NCBI RefSeq assembly: GCF_029814825.1
Contig: NZ_CP122379.1
Span: 682,001 to 746,000, forward strand
Length of the DNA stretch: 64,000 nucleotides
DNA from: Aequorivita marisscotiae
Lineage (GTDB): Bacteria > Bacteroidota > Bacteroidia > Flavobacteriales > Flavobacteriaceae
Direction: 5' to 3'
Part shown: positions 34,018 through 43,070 of the stretch, in pieces
Numbering within the stretch: position 1 is the first letter of the stretch
How the letters are laid out: every line of letters starts with the position of its first letter
Position numbers and translations under genes: made by a program
The notes under the pieces: generated by a model
The model's input: only the letters and a program-made list of their open reading frames with translations
What the model was told of the DNA's origin: nothing
Database searches by the model: none

Positions 34018-34112
34018 ATTTAAACTTAATGTAACAATTTGGAAACTTTCTACGTTGTTTAACACAAGATGCAAAATTACTTGTATTTTTACGCCAAAAT
34101 TCAACAAAACCT

Positions 34113-34991
34113 ATGAGCTCCTCTTTTGAAAAATATCAAAAACGCAGATTGATTTCTTCCTATTTTTCTGTAGTTATAAGTATTTCATTGGTGCTCTTTC
34201 TATTGGGATTACTAGGGTTGCTAGTTTTAAATTCAAAAAAAGTTGCCGATTATTTTAAAGAACAAATTGCAATAACGGTATTTTTAAAAGACAGTGCCAA
34301 AGAAGTTGAAATTACCCAATTAAAGCAAAGTCTAGCATTGGCCGAATATACGAAGTCTGCAGCTTTTGTTTCAAAAGAAGATGCCGCCAAAGAACACCAA
34401 GAAACTTTGGGCGAAAATTTTATAGAATATTTGGGTGAAAATCCGCTACAAAATAGTATCGATGTTTATATTTTGGCAGATTATGTTACGCCCGAAAAAA
34501 TGGAAAACATAACTAACGAGTTAAAAAACAAGGATTTTGTAGATGAGGTTATTTACGATAAACCCCTAATTGCACAACTTACAGAAAACGTAAAACGCAT
34601 TAGTTTTTGGGTATTGGTAATTAGCGCAATTTTCACATTTATTGCAGTTTTGCTCATTAATAGCAGCATCCGGCTAAGTATTTATGCAAAACGATTTACC
34701 ATAAAAACCATGCAAATGGTTGGAGCTACTAAAAAATTTATACGCAAACCCTTTGTATGGAAAAGTGTTCGCCTAGGCATAATAGGAGCTATTGTAGCCA
34801 TGATTGGGATGGGATTGGTGCTTTATTATTTAAATCAAAGCTTCCCTCAATTACAATTATTGGGCGACCCTGTGCTTTTGGCAGTACTATTTGTATTTAT
34901 ATTTTTAATGGGTGTTTTAATAACCTGGATTAGTACCTTTATTGCCACACAACGGTTTTTAAATTTACGCACCGATGATCTGTATTATTAA
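34113..34991 (+). CDS. ftsX: cell-division protein FtsX
   Basis: Permease-like partner of FtsE that regulates peptidoglycan hydrolases at the septum. The 292 residues have one N-terminal helix, a periplasmic domain (about 55-165) and three C-terminal helices, with the FtsX/MacB-like segment INSSIRLSIYAKRFTIKTMQ and MVGATKKFIRKPF. It heads a rightward run with DUF3098, uppP and truB. FtsE is not in the window. Confidence 0.93.
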   Translation: MSSSFEKYQKRRLISSYFSVVISISLVLFLLGLLGLLVLNSKKVADYFKEQIAITVFLKDSAKEVEITQLKQSLALAEYTKSAAFVSKEDAAKEHQETLGENFIEYLGENPLQNSIDVYILADYVTPEKMENITNELKNKDFVDEVIYDKPLIAQLTENVKRISFWVLVISAIFTFIAVLLINSSIRLSIYAKRFTIKTMQMVGATKKFIRKPFVWKSVRLGIIGAIVAMIGMGLVLYYLNQSFPQLQLLGDPVLLAVLFVFIFLMGVLITWISTFIATQRFLNLRTDDLYY

Positions 34992-35056
34992 ATTTTATAA
35001 ATTATTAAATAGTCCTATTTAAAAAACGAAAATTCACAACTTGTAATTCTATTACC

Positions 35057-35320
35057 ATGGGAGAAAAAAAACGAAAAGAAGATTATAAACCCGTATTTGT
35101 ATTTGAAAGAAAAAACTACAAATTTATGCTTATTGGCGTGGCGTTTATAGCTTTAGGTTTTATTTTAATGACAGGAGGTGGAAGCGACGATCCCAACGTT
35201 TTTAATCCCGAAATATACAATTGGCGCCGCATTCGCTTAGCGCCAGCCCTGGTACTTTTAGGATTTGCCATTGAGGTGTATGCAATATTATTAAAACCCG
35301 AGAGTAAAGAAGAAAATTAA
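35057..35320 (+). CDS. DUF3098 membrane protein
   Basis: The 87-residue protein has two membrane helices and the DUF3098 signature (FMLIGVAFIALGFILMTGGGSDDPNVFNPEIY ordered as helix plus GGGSDDP loop). It is found between ftsX and uppP in Bacteroidetes; function unknown, likely linked to envelope growth by context. uppP starts at the next base after its stop. Confidence 0.9.
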   Translation: MGEKKRKEDYKPVFVFERKNYKFMLIGVAFIALGFILMTGGGSDDPNVFNPEIYNWRRIRLAPALVLLGFAIEVYAILLKPESKEEN

Positions 35321-36115
35321 ATGGATTATCTAGACGCTATTATTCTTGGTGTTGTTCAAGGTTTTACTGAATTTTTACCCGTTTCATCAAGCGGACATCT
35401 TGAAATTGGGAAAGTAATTTTAGGAGACACCTCATTACCGGAAGAAAGTTTGCTTTTTACGGTGATTCTTCACTTTGCCACCGCGCTTAGTACAATCGTA
35501 GTATTTAGAAAAGATATTATTGAAATTATAAGCGGACTATTAAAATTTAATTGGAATGAAGAAACACAATTCTCGGTAAAAATTATTCTATCCATGCTTC
35601 CAGCCGTAATTATCGGTTTGCTATTTGAAGAAGAATTAGAGTCGTTTTTTGGAGGCAGCATTGCATTTGTTGGCGCTATGCTAATTATAACCGCAGTGTT
35701 ATTATGGCTGGCAGATAGATCTAAAAATACCGGCAAACCCGTTACTTTAAAAGATTCAATTATTATTGGGGTAGCGCAAGCTATAGCTATGTTACCCGGT
35801 ATTTCCCGAAGTGGCGCAACAATTTCAACGTCTGTACTTTTAGGAAACGACAAAGCCAAAGCGGCAAGATTTTCATTTTTAATGGTAGTACCGCTCATTT
35901 TTGGTAAAATAGCAAAAGATTTATTGGGTGGGCAGATTTCAACCCATAATACAGACTTTGGCGTATTGAGCGTTGGGTTTATCGCAGCCTTTATTTGCGG
36001 CCTTATAGCTTGTACCTGGATGATTTCCCTTGTGAAAAAAAGCAAACTTCGATATTTTTCAATTTACTGTGTAATAGTGGGTATTGTTGCAATAGTAGCG
36101 AGCTTTTATATATAA
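35321..36115 (+). CDS. uppP: undecaprenyl-diphosphatase (BacA type)
   Basis: Membrane phosphatase that recycles undecaprenyl diphosphate to the monophosphate carrier for peptidoglycan and other glycans, and can confer bacitracin tolerance. The 264 residues contain motif 1 GFTEFLPVSSSGHL (with catalytic Glu/Ser) and motif 2 PGISRSGATIS. It is translationally coupled to DUF3098 (0-base gap) and truB (0-base gap). Confidence 0.96.
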   Translation: MDYLDAIILGVVQGFTEFLPVSSSGHLEIGKVILGDTSLPEESLLFTVILHFATALSTIVVFRKDIIEIISGLLKFNWNEETQFSVKIILSMLPAVIIGLLFEEELESFFGGSIAFVGAMLIITAVLLWLADRSKNTGKPVTLKDSIIIGVAQAIAMLPGISRSGATISTSVLLGNDKAKAARFSFLMVVPLIFGKIAKDLLGGQISTHNTDFGVLSVGFIAAFICGLIACTWMISLVKKSKLRYFSIYCVIVGIVAIVASFYI

Positions 36116-36805
36116 ATGACAGCAGAAGACTACAAAGCGGGTCAAGTAATTTTAATAGACAAACCATTGGAATGGACATCGTTCCAAGCGGTAAACAAAG
36201 TACGTTGGTTAATTAGAAAATCCTTCAACATTAAAAAAATAAAAGTTGGCCATGCAGGCACGTTAGATCCTTTAGCCACTGGACTTTTAATTATCTGCAC
36301 TGGAAAATTCACCAAGCGAATAGACACATTTCAAGCTCAGGAAAAGGAGTATACCGGTACTTTTACCTTGGGAGCCACCACCCCGAGTTACGATTTGGAA
36401 ACTGAAATAGATCAAACTTTTAATATTTCAGAAATCACTTCGGAAAAAATATACGAGGCCACAAAGCAGTTTTTAGGCGAAATACAGCAACAACCCCCCG
36501 TTTTTTCGGCATTAAAAAAAGATGGCGTACGCTTGTACGAATTTGCGCGAAGTGGCGAAAAGGTTGATATTCCATTTAGAACGGTTACCATTTCAGAGTT
36601 TGAAATAACTAAAATTGAAATGCCAAAAATTTATTTTAGAGTGGTTTGCAGCAAAGGCACCTATATTCGTTCTTTGGCGAACGATTTTGGAAAGGCGTTG
36701 GACAATGGCGCACATCTTTCGGCTCTTAGACGAACTAAAATTGGCGACTTTTCAGTAAAAAACGCAATTGATATTGAAGCATTTGAAAATTCGCTGACAA
36801 GTTAA
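36116..36805 (+). CDS. truB: tRNA pseudouridine(55) synthase
   Basis: Makes the T-loop pseudouridine 55 in tRNAs. The 229 residues hold the catalytic motif KVGHAGTLDPLATGLL (Asp nucleophile), QQPPVFSALKKDGVRLYE and CSKGTYIRSLANDFG. The C-terminal PUA-like extension of the E. coli enzyme is largely missing, normal for this phylum. It directly follows uppP. Confidence 0.96.
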   Translation: MTAEDYKAGQVILIDKPLEWTSFQAVNKVRWLIRKSFNIKKIKVGHAGTLDPLATGLLIICTGKFTKRIDTFQAQEKEYTGTFTLGATTPSYDLETEIDQTFNISEITSEKIYEATKQFLGEIQQQPPVFSALKKDGVRLYEFARSGEKVDIPFRTVTISEFEITKIEMPKIYFRVVCSKGTYIRSLANDFGKALDNGAHLSALRRTKIGDFSVKNAIDIEAFENSLTS

Positions 36806-36876
36806 AATATCATTAATACTGTCTTAATTTTCAGCGGTTTTGTGGAATTTTGCACAAAATTTCGGTACTTGTAAAG

Positions 36877-37599
36877 ATGAATTTTAATTATTCGTATAGA
36901 GCCTTTTTGATCACTTCCCTGCTTTCGGGAAGTTTAGTGCTATTTCTGTACAGCGTAAAACTTTCAAAAGAGCAGGTTGCTCCAAACGAGGAAAGTTTCG
37001 ATGTTGTTATGGCACCAGAAGAGTTGCTTCCCGAAGATATAGCTATTGCTAAGCTTTCACCTGAAAAGGTAAAAATTGAAACCAATCGAGCCTACAATCA
37101 AGCTGAAAAGTTTATTTCATCCGTAGAAAACGACAATCGTGAAATTACCGAAACAACCGAAGGAAAACTTCAAGAAATAAATGAAGCTATCACCAATTCA
37201 AAAAGCGATAATGGAGTTGGAACCACAGTTTTAACAAAGCCCGAAAAGGAAAACAAAAAAAAATTCTCCAATAGCGAAAGCAATAAAACAGATGAAGCCG
37301 TTGTAAGTAGCGGTAATAGAAATACAACTATAAGTTATCGCTTGGTTAACAGAAAGGATATTGAATTGCCCAATCCGGTTTACACCTGCTACGGTTCGGG
37401 AAAAGTAGTGATAAATGTTGAAGTAAATAATCTCGGGAAGGTGGTTAAAAATTCATATAACAAAAGTGCTTCATCTACAGCTAATGAATGTTTAATAGAC
37501 GCGGCTTTGGATTATTCCAAAGAAGCCCGATTTAATACAGATGCAGTTAGAGAAAAGCAGTTAGGCACCATAACTTTTAACTTTCCGGGCCAGCAATAA
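36877..37599 (+). CDS. TonB C-terminal-like membrane protein
   Basis: From ATG 36877 the product is 240 residues. It has one N-terminal membrane helix (AFLITSLLSGSLVLFLYSVKL), a charged disordered linker of about 130 residues and a C-terminal domain (ELPNPVYTCYGSGKVVINVEV ... CLIDAALDYSKEARFNTD). The domain recalls the TonB/energy-transducer C-terminal fold, with the VKVxVxxxGKV strand pattern. It could connect an inner-membrane motor to an outer-membrane receptor, but no ExbB/ExbD lies nearby. The frame from TTG 36850 is less likely. Confidence 0.65.
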   Translation: MNFNYSYRAFLITSLLSGSLVLFLYSVKLSKEQVAPNEESFDVVMAPEELLPEDIAIAKLSPEKVKIETNRAYNQAEKFISSVENDNREITETTEGKLQEINEAITNSKSDNGVGTTVLTKPEKENKKKFSNSESNKTDEAVVSSGNRNTTISYRLVNRKDIELPNPVYTCYGSGKVVINVEVNNLGKVVKNSYNKSASSTANECLIDAALDYSKEARFNTDAVREKQLGTITFNFPGQQ

Positions 37600-37638
37600 A
37601 AATTTTGGTTGAAGATTTATCTTAAATAAAATACACGA

Positions 37639-38208
37639 ATGAGCTCAAAAAAAGTACGTTGTGAATGGTGCGGAACAGATCCGCTTTATGTAAATTATCA
37701 CGACATAGAATGGGGCGTACCTGTGAAGGACGATAAAACCCTCTTTGAATTTCTATTATTAGAAACTTTTCAGGCGGGCTTAAGCTGGATAACCATTCTT
37801 CGGAAACGAGAAAACTTTAGAGCAGCTTTCGACAATTTCAACTATAAAAAAATAGCCAAATACGATCAAAAAAAGATTGACGAATTACTTCAAAATGCAG
37901 GAATTATACGCAATAAATTGAAAGTTTATTCTGCAGTTTCGAATGCAAAATGCTTTATGGAGGTTCAAAAAGAATTTGGTAGTTTTAGCAACTATATGTG
38001 GGGATTTGTAGACAATACTCCCATAAAAAATGCTTATAAAACCCACGCCGAAGTACCTGCCACAACCTTAGTTAGCGATGCTTTGAGCAAAGATTTAAAA
38101 AAGCGCGGTTTTAAATTTGTTGGAAGTACAGTGGTTTATGCACATATGCAAGCAACAGGAATGGTAAACGACCACATTAAAACTTGTTTTCGATACAGCG
38201 AAGTTTAA
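37639..38208 (+). CDS. tag: DNA-3-methyladenine glycosylase I
   Basis: Removes 3-methyladenine from DNA (base excision repair). The 189 residues have the zinc-binding N-terminus RCEWCGTDPLYVNYHD, EWGVP, the substrate pocket LLETFQAGLSWITIL and the C-terminal zinc ligands around YAHMQATGMVNDHIKTCFR. Stop at 38208 directly abuts the stop of the convergent TPR gene. Confidence 0.96.
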   Translation: MSSKKVRCEWCGTDPLYVNYHDIEWGVPVKDDKTLFEFLLLETFQAGLSWITILRKRENFRAAFDNFNYKKIAKYDQKKIDELLQNAGIIRNKLKVYSAVSNAKCFMEVQKEFGSFSNYMWGFVDNTPIKNAYKTHAEVPATTLVSDALSKDLKKRGFKFVGSTVVYAHMQATGMVNDHIKTCFRYSEV

Positions 38209-38547
38209 TTATTTAAGCAAATTAGCGCTTTCCGATTTATTTGAATTTGCATACGCCACAGCTTTTAAAGACTGGGTATACTGGTAAGCCAGCGTTGGAT
38301 CTGTATTAGATTTTTCAGAATAAAACTTTTGGAACCACGAAACAGCTTTGTCATATTCTCCTTTAAAATAATAGGCTGTTGCCAATCTTTCGTAAATAAA
38401 CGGAGTGCCGTAGCCATCGCGCACTACTTGTTCATATACGCGTACTACATCTATCTGTTTGTTATCGTTTGTTTTAGATTGCGAAAATGAAAAGGTAGAA
38501 ATACCGGCAAATAAAAGGAATACAAGTAGGTTTTGTTTTATAATCAT
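38209..38547 (-). CDS. small secreted TPR-like protein
   Basis: The 112 residues have a signal peptide (QNLLVFLLFAGISTFSFSQ) and one to two TPR-like helices (YEQVVRDGYGTPFIYERLATAYYFKGEYDKAV). It resembles the N-terminal TPR part of flavobacterial OmpA/WD40 proteins that accompany PorP/SprF-type membrane proteins. The OmpA and beta-propeller parts are absent, and the frame ends flush with tag. It may be a stand-alone TPR protein or the surviving head of a larger gene. Confidence 0.65.
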   Translation of the reverse strand: MIIKQNLLVFLLFAGISTFSFSQSKTNDNKQIDVVRVYEQVVRDGYGTPFIYERLATAYYFKGEYDKAVSWFQKFYSEKSNTDPTLAYQYTQSLKAVAYANSNKSESANLLK

Positions 38548-38741
38548 CGGGGATATTTAGATTTTATAATCTACTTTTTTTACTAGGAATACTATTACTG
38601 ATTTGTTTGGTTGCACAAAAAAACAATTAATAAATGAATAAATTGTCTTCCGTGTAAAATTTAACAAAAACACACTTGTTCTCTATTGTAGCCAACTGCA
38701 TACGTATAAAAGCGCTGTACCAATTTTACCTTTCGGAAGGA

Positions 38742-40490
38742 TTATAATTTTATAACCTTTTTATGTATTTGTCCGAAATTGCCTTCAAACGTTATTAAAA
38801 GGGTGCCCTGCCAATTTTTATTCAGATTTAAGGTTATTATTCCATTGCCATCTACAATCAGGGTCTCGTATAATTTTTGTCCCAAAAGATTATGGATTTT
38901 CACTGTAACGGGACCTTGAATTGAATTCAAATTAAAGGAAACTTTACCGGTAGTAGGATTGGGAAATGCCGCCGAAATATGGTTCTGCGCCCACTCTTCT
39001 ACGGAAAGCGTTTCTACATTTATAGTCCAATATCCTTCTGGAGCCACAATGGGTCGGTTTAATTCTTTTCCTGAAATAGCTTTGGCCCAAATATAATATT
39101 CAATGTCTGTGGTTGTATTCGGGATGGTTAAATCTGCCGCCCAATTATCGCCATTGGAAGGTGCCATTTCAACCTCATTATAAGTGGTAGCACCCTCTTC
39201 TCGCCAAAAAACCTTTGCCTGTGCTACACCAGAAATATGTTTTATCATGGCTTCGATCATTACAGTACTTCCCGAGTTTGCTTCATCAATGGGTTGATGT
39301 ACAATCCAAAGCGGATCTGCAACTCCAATAGTATGTGTTATACAGTGAATTGCCCCTAGGGAATTAATTAAATTTTCACCCGGATTATCTACGTCTATCC
39401 CTACAATATTATACCCCGGCATCAATTCTTGATATTGTGCTAATGCCGGCGCATCAACCTCTGGGCGATAGGTAGGAACCATAATTGTTTTATTTACAAA
39501 AACCGCATTGCTATATGTATTATAAGGGCCTCCTGTGTTGGGATAATTTCCGCTGGTACTCGGTGGCGCATCTATCCACTCAATTTCATAAGGCGTTCCG
39601 AAAGGAGATTGAAAATTATCTAAAACATACTGAATATTTGCTTCAATTTGAGGGCCATCGGCTATTCCGGGTGGATACTTGCTTACGAGAATGGTTTCTT
39701 CATCAAGTAATTTCATGTGCATATCAATATGGTGAATTTGGTCGTATGGCAGTGTATTCATTTTTACAAAGCGGTTTATACCCATGTAATCCTGCATAAT
39801 ATCGTCTATTTGCGATTCTGTTTTAACGCTTACGCCATAGGGGTTGCCAGCGGCATTTTCATTCAAAATTAATTTTGAGGCAAAAGCGTTGCCCAGTCCG
39901 TCGCTCATATAATTTCCCCCGGTGTTAACCAAATCATTGGTGCCAGAGTTAGTAGTATAAAGTGGAATGCCCACTTGTGCAGCATGAGCTATTGGCATAA
40001 CATCATCATTCGGACGAGGCCGATTGTAAATCCAATCGGTTAATGCTAGTTCTCCAACATCGTCAGAATATATTGTATTTCCTGCATAATCGCGAATCCA
40101 GATGCTATCCCAATCAACATCTAAAAATGTTACATTTGAAATATCTACACCATTGGTTGTAAGGTAATTTGAAACATAAGTCTCATTTTGAGTAGTAATA
40201 ATTACTTTACATTCCTGTACACCAGCCGCTACTATTTGCCGAAGAATATTTGGGTAATTGGGATTCCAAGTAACCAAAAGATATTCAACCTCTTCCCATT
40301 CAGCAGCTGCACGTACTGAACCGGATGGTGGTGGCGAGAATCGCGGACTTGTAAATTGATAATCAGAAACCAAACTTTTTTCGGTTTCAGATAAATTGTG
40401 CGGTAGGTTTTGTTTTTCTTGTGAAATGGCGAAAGCAGTCTGCAAGGCCATAAGTAATACCAAAAGGTATTTTGTGTAGTTGTTTTTCAT
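38742..40490 (-). CDS. secreted peptidylarginine deiminase-type protein with T9SS sorting domain
   Basis: The 582 residues have a signal peptide (LLVLLMALQTAFAISQ) and a Porphyromonas-type PAD/agmatine-deiminase domain (about 60-395). A middle Ig-like region (about 400-495) and a C-terminal T9SS type A tail (AFPNPTTGKVSFNL ... KKVIKL) follow. Catalytic equivalents of PPAD are visible: Asp134 (WIRDYAG), His254 and Asp256 (HHIDMH), Asn324/Asn328 (PYNTYSN) and Cys383 (GAIHCITHT). PPAD citrullinates C-terminal arginines; agmatine deiminases share the fold, so the substrate is not certain. Secretion through T9SS favours a protein or peptide substrate. Monocistronic. Confidence 0.88.
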   Translation of the reverse strand: MKNNYTKYLLVLLMALQTAFAISQEKQNLPHNLSETEKSLVSDYQFTSPRFSPPPSGSVRAAAEWEEVEYLLVTWNPNYPNILRQIVAAGVQECKVIITTQNETYVSNYLTTNGVDISNVTFLDVDWDSIWIRDYAGNTIYSDDVGELALTDWIYNRPRPNDDVMPIAHAAQVGIPLYTTNSGTNDLVNTGGNYMSDGLGNAFASKLILNENAAGNPYGVSVKTESQIDDIMQDYMGINRFVKMNTLPYDQIHHIDMHMKLLDEETILVSKYPPGIADGPQIEANIQYVLDNFQSPFGTPYEIEWIDAPPSTSGNYPNTGGPYNTYSNAVFVNKTIMVPTYRPEVDAPALAQYQELMPGYNIVGIDVDNPGENLINSLGAIHCITHTIGVADPLWIVHQPIDEANSGSTVMIEAMIKHISGVAQAKVFWREEGATTYNEVEMAPSNGDNWAADLTIPNTTTDIEYYIWAKAISGKELNRPIVAPEGYWTINVETLSVEEWAQNHISAAFPNPTTGKVSFNLNSIQGPVTVKIHNLLGQKLYETLIVDGNGIITLNLNKNWQGTLLITFEGNFGQIHKKVIKL

Positions 40491-40589
40491 TTGAATAACG
40501 GATTGTGGATTACGAAGGTAGGATTTTAAATTTTTTTTGAAGGATTAATTATGTGAAAAGAAAATACAAACAATTGAATAATTTTGTCT

Positions 40590-40993
40590 TCAGGAGTCTT
40601 TCAATTGTTGCTGAAGAACCATTTGTTCTTCAGTTTTAAAAAAATTATATCTTTTGTGCGCACCTTCAATATTAAATTCAATTCTTCCAAAATCATTATA
40701 CCACTTTTTATTAAAAATCTTTATGTGGGAAATTTTTTCCATTTCGAAATGAACTTTTCGGTTCTGCAAAAAAGCATTTGTGGATTCTATATGGAGCATT
40801 TCATCTTCTATCCAAATTTTATCTATATATGAAATCCTAAACGAAAAAAAACATAAATCGCCCCAAGAGTAAATCCAGTTAAAAGCCCAATATTTAGAGG
40901 TATATCAAATAACAGCCAAACTATTCCCATACCCAATGGAAAGCCAATAAATGGGAAGTAACTATTATAGAGTATTTTAAAAGTTTTGTTCAT
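40590..40993 (-). pseudogene. small membrane protein split at an eight-base A/T run
   Basis: ATG 40993 opens a frame with two hydrophobic segments (MGIVWLLFDIPLNIGLLTG, FTLGAIYVFF) that ends after a run of eight T (coding strand; 40844-40851). One base of slippage joins it to a second frame, SFRISYIDKIWIEDEML, continuing to KTEEQMVLQQQLKDS at 40590. Together it would be about 135 residues, like small Bacteroidetes proteins with two helices and a PH-like soluble domain. It may be a real frameshift, contingency-type switching, or a base-count error in the run. It fills most of the 40491-41028 gap. Confidence 0.6.
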
Positions 40994-41028
40994 TTAGTCC
41001 AAAATATAGTTCATTAAAAAACTATTCC

Positions 41029-41670
41029 TTAAAGCTTTAGCATCTGTAAAAACTCCTTCCTCCCAATCTCCTCCGCCCCCAAACTTTCCAAATGTTCGTT
41101 GTAAATCTGACAGTCTATAAATTTATAATTCTGACTTTTTACGTATTCCGAAAGGTGATAAAAAGCAACTTTTGAAGCATTGCTCACCAAACTGAACATA
41201 CTTTCGCCACAAAACACTTTTTTCTGTGGAAGATCAACGCCGTAGAGTCCGCCAACTAATTTATTATCATGCCAAGCCTCGACAGAAATTGCATGTCCAG
41301 CTTTATGCAAGGCAATATACGCTTGTTGCATTTCCTCGGTAATCCAAGTGCCAGCTTGATTTTTGCGTGTAATGGTAGCGCAGTTTTTTATAACTTCCTT
41401 AAAGTTTTGGTTATATGTAATTTTAAACTTTTCATCTTGTAAAATTTTGCGAAAGCTTTTAGAAACCTTGAAATTTTCAGGGAACAAAACCATTCGTGGA
41501 TTCGGGCTCCACCATAAAATAGGTTGGTTTTTTTCAAACCACGGAAAAATTCCAAAATTATATGCCAATAGCAACCGCTGCACCGAAAGATCGCCTCCTA
41601 TGGCGAGTAGGCCATCGGCAGTTGCTTCGTTAGGGTTTGGAAACCAAAGTTTATGGGCTATATAATGCAT
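41029..41670 (-). CDS. aat: leucyl/phenylalanyl-tRNA--protein transferase
   Basis: Adds Leu or Phe to N-terminal Arg/Lys of proteins, creating N-degrons for ClpS/ClpAP. The 213 residues show WFPNPNEATADGLLAIGGDLS, the WWSPNPRMVL signature and GGLYGVDLPQKKVFCGESMFS. Length is normal. Monocistronic, downstream of a terminator of the DUF3127 gene. Confidence 0.96.
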   Translation of the reverse strand: MHYIAHKLWFPNPNEATADGLLAIGGDLSVQRLLLAYNFGIFPWFEKNQPILWWSPNPRMVLFPENFKVSKSFRKILQDEKFKITYNQNFKEVIKNCATITRKNQAGTWITEEMQQAYIALHKAGHAISVEAWHDNKLVGGLYGVDLPQKKVFCGESMFSLVSNASKVAFYHLSEYVKSQNYKFIDCQIYNEHLESLGAEEIGRKEFLQMLKL

Positions 41671-41697
41671 TATTCAAATTTGCTAAAAATTATTGCA

Positions 41698-41736
41698 TAA
41701 AAAAACCTCTGGGAAAATTTGATTTCTTCGAGGTTA
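41698..41736 (-). terminator. terminator after the DUF3127 gene
   Basis: On the minus strand AACCTC...GAGGTT with a 20-base loop, then a run of seven T. Confidence 0.65.
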
Positions 41737-41765
41737 ATTTAAATTATATTAAATTATAGCCTTAC

Positions 41766-42143
41766 TTAAAAGGGAAGGTCGTCGTGTTCTTCTTCATTAA
41801 AATCATTAGCAGGCTCAAAGGCTTCCGCAGGTGGCATCGGAGGCATGTCGCCACTAACTGGCGCTTGCGATAAGTTTTCAATTCGCCATCCTTGAATACT
41901 GTTAAAGTATTTGGTTTCGCCCTGTGGATTTACCCATTCGCGACCTCGAACATTGATGCTTACTTTTACGTCCTGCCCTACTTTATAACTGTTCAACAAA
42001 TCTGTTTTGTCCTGTACAAATTCTATCATGATATGTTGTGGATATTGCTCTTCAGTGGTAATTACCATCTCTCTTTTTCTGAAACCATTGTTACCGTATT
42101 CTTTAGTTTCATCTATCATCTTAATTTTTCCTTGTAGTTCCAT
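41766..42143 (-). CDS. DUF3127 OB-fold-like protein with SSB-type acidic tail
   Basis: The 125-residue DUF3127 protein (MELQGKIKMIDETKEYGNNG ... VKVSINVRGREW ... TKYFNSIQGWRIENL) looks like a single OB-fold barrel. A Pro-rich linker (DMPPMPPAEAFEPAND) leads to the acidic C-terminus EEEHDDLPF, which closely resembles the protein-docking tail of single-stranded DNA-binding proteins. A role in nucleic-acid binding and partner recruitment is inferred from this; no function is established to my knowledge. Confidence 0.85.
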   Translation of the reverse strand: MELQGKIKMIDETKEYGNNGFRKREMVITTEEQYPQHIMIEFVQDKTDLLNSYKVGQDVKVSINVRGREWVNPQGETKYFNSIQGWRIENLSQAPVSGDMPPMPPAEAFEPANDFNEEEHDDLPF

Positions 42144-42189
42144 TGTTTTTATTTTTTATTCTTTATTGTTATTTTATATTCTTTGGATT

Positions 42190-43065
42190 CTATTTTCTAC
42201 CCAGCAAAACTTTCCAAGCGTCGTCAACTTTTCCTTTTGAGAGAAAATCCTTTGCTTTCTTATGTATTGTTTCAGAATTGCTTGATGTTATTATTTTCTG
42301 CAATTCTTCCGAAGCATTAATAAAGGTATTGATTTCTTCTGAATTGGGAAAATTTTCTACGTTGCCCAGCATCCCTAAATCGTTACCTGTGAGCACCTTG
42401 CTGTGGCGAATTTCTTCGGGAAGCATATCTACACCCATCCCTAGCGATGTAAGTGGTTTTGGCACTTCGAACAGGCCTTCTTTGGCACGGCAGTACCAAT
42501 TGCCTCCAAGTCGCGAAACCGTGTCAATTTTGAAAGGATCAATAGCGCCGTTTTCATCGAGAATTTCTTCTTTTATATGAAGCTTTACCACTTCACAAAT
42601 TACCAAATTGCCTGCGCCGCCTTCGGTTCCGAGTTTAATTACTTCGTTTACTTTACACTCTAACTGAACCGGTGCTTCGGCTACGCGTGGCGGTTTTATT
42701 TTTTCAGAAGCCAATTCAGTAAAACCAGCTTTTTTAAATTCATTTACACCTGCGGCATATTCAGTTGAAGAAAGCGAAACTTGTTGCACCATAGCGTAGC
42801 TCACAATGTTTATAACCACTTCGGGCACTTCAAGCACATTTTCGTAGGTGTGTTTTGTAGTATTATCGCGTCCTCGTCTTGCGGGTGAAAACACCAAAAT
42901 AGGTGGTTTTGCGCTAAAAACATTAAAAAAACTAAAAGGCGAAAGGTTTACCTCCCCTTTTTTGTTAATTGTACTTGCGAAACAAATAGGCCTTGGCGAT
43001 ACTGCGCCCAATAAATAGCCATGTAGTTTTGCGGTAGATAGTTGGTGTGGTTCAATAGATATCAT
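42190..43065 (-). CDS. flavin reductase-like FMN-binding protein
   Basis: From ATG 43065 the product is 291 residues. The flavin-reductase/FMN-binding split barrel is in the first ~200 residues (LLGAVSPRPICFASTINKKG, LSPFSFFNVFSAKPPILVFSP, REYVIN-type VPEVVINIVS), with a C-terminal extension of about 90 helical residues. It probably reduces flavin with NAD(P)H or binds FMN; partner unknown. The upstream TTG at 43083 is rejected because a -7 box TACTTTTG (43071-43078) lies between. The box ends 5 bases before the ATG, so the message may be nearly leaderless. Confidence 0.85.
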   Translation of the reverse strand: MISIEPHQLSTAKLHGYLLGAVSPRPICFASTINKKGEVNLSPFSFFNVFSAKPPILVFSPARRGRDNTTKHTYENVLEVPEVVINIVSYAMVQQVSLSSTEYAAGVNEFKKAGFTELASEKIKPPRVAEAPVQLECKVNEVIKLGTEGGAGNLVICEVVKLHIKEEILDENGAIDPFKIDTVSRLGGNWYCRAKEGLFEVPKPLTSLGMGVDMLPEEIRHSKVLTGNDLGMLGNVENFPNSEEINTFINASEELQKIITSSNSETIHKKAKDFLSKGKVDDAWKVLLGRK

Positions 43066-43070
43066 TGTGG

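Noticed and set aside
40584..40832. Plus-strand 82-codon ORF
   Set aside because: Antisense to the split membrane protein gene; no start context or domain.
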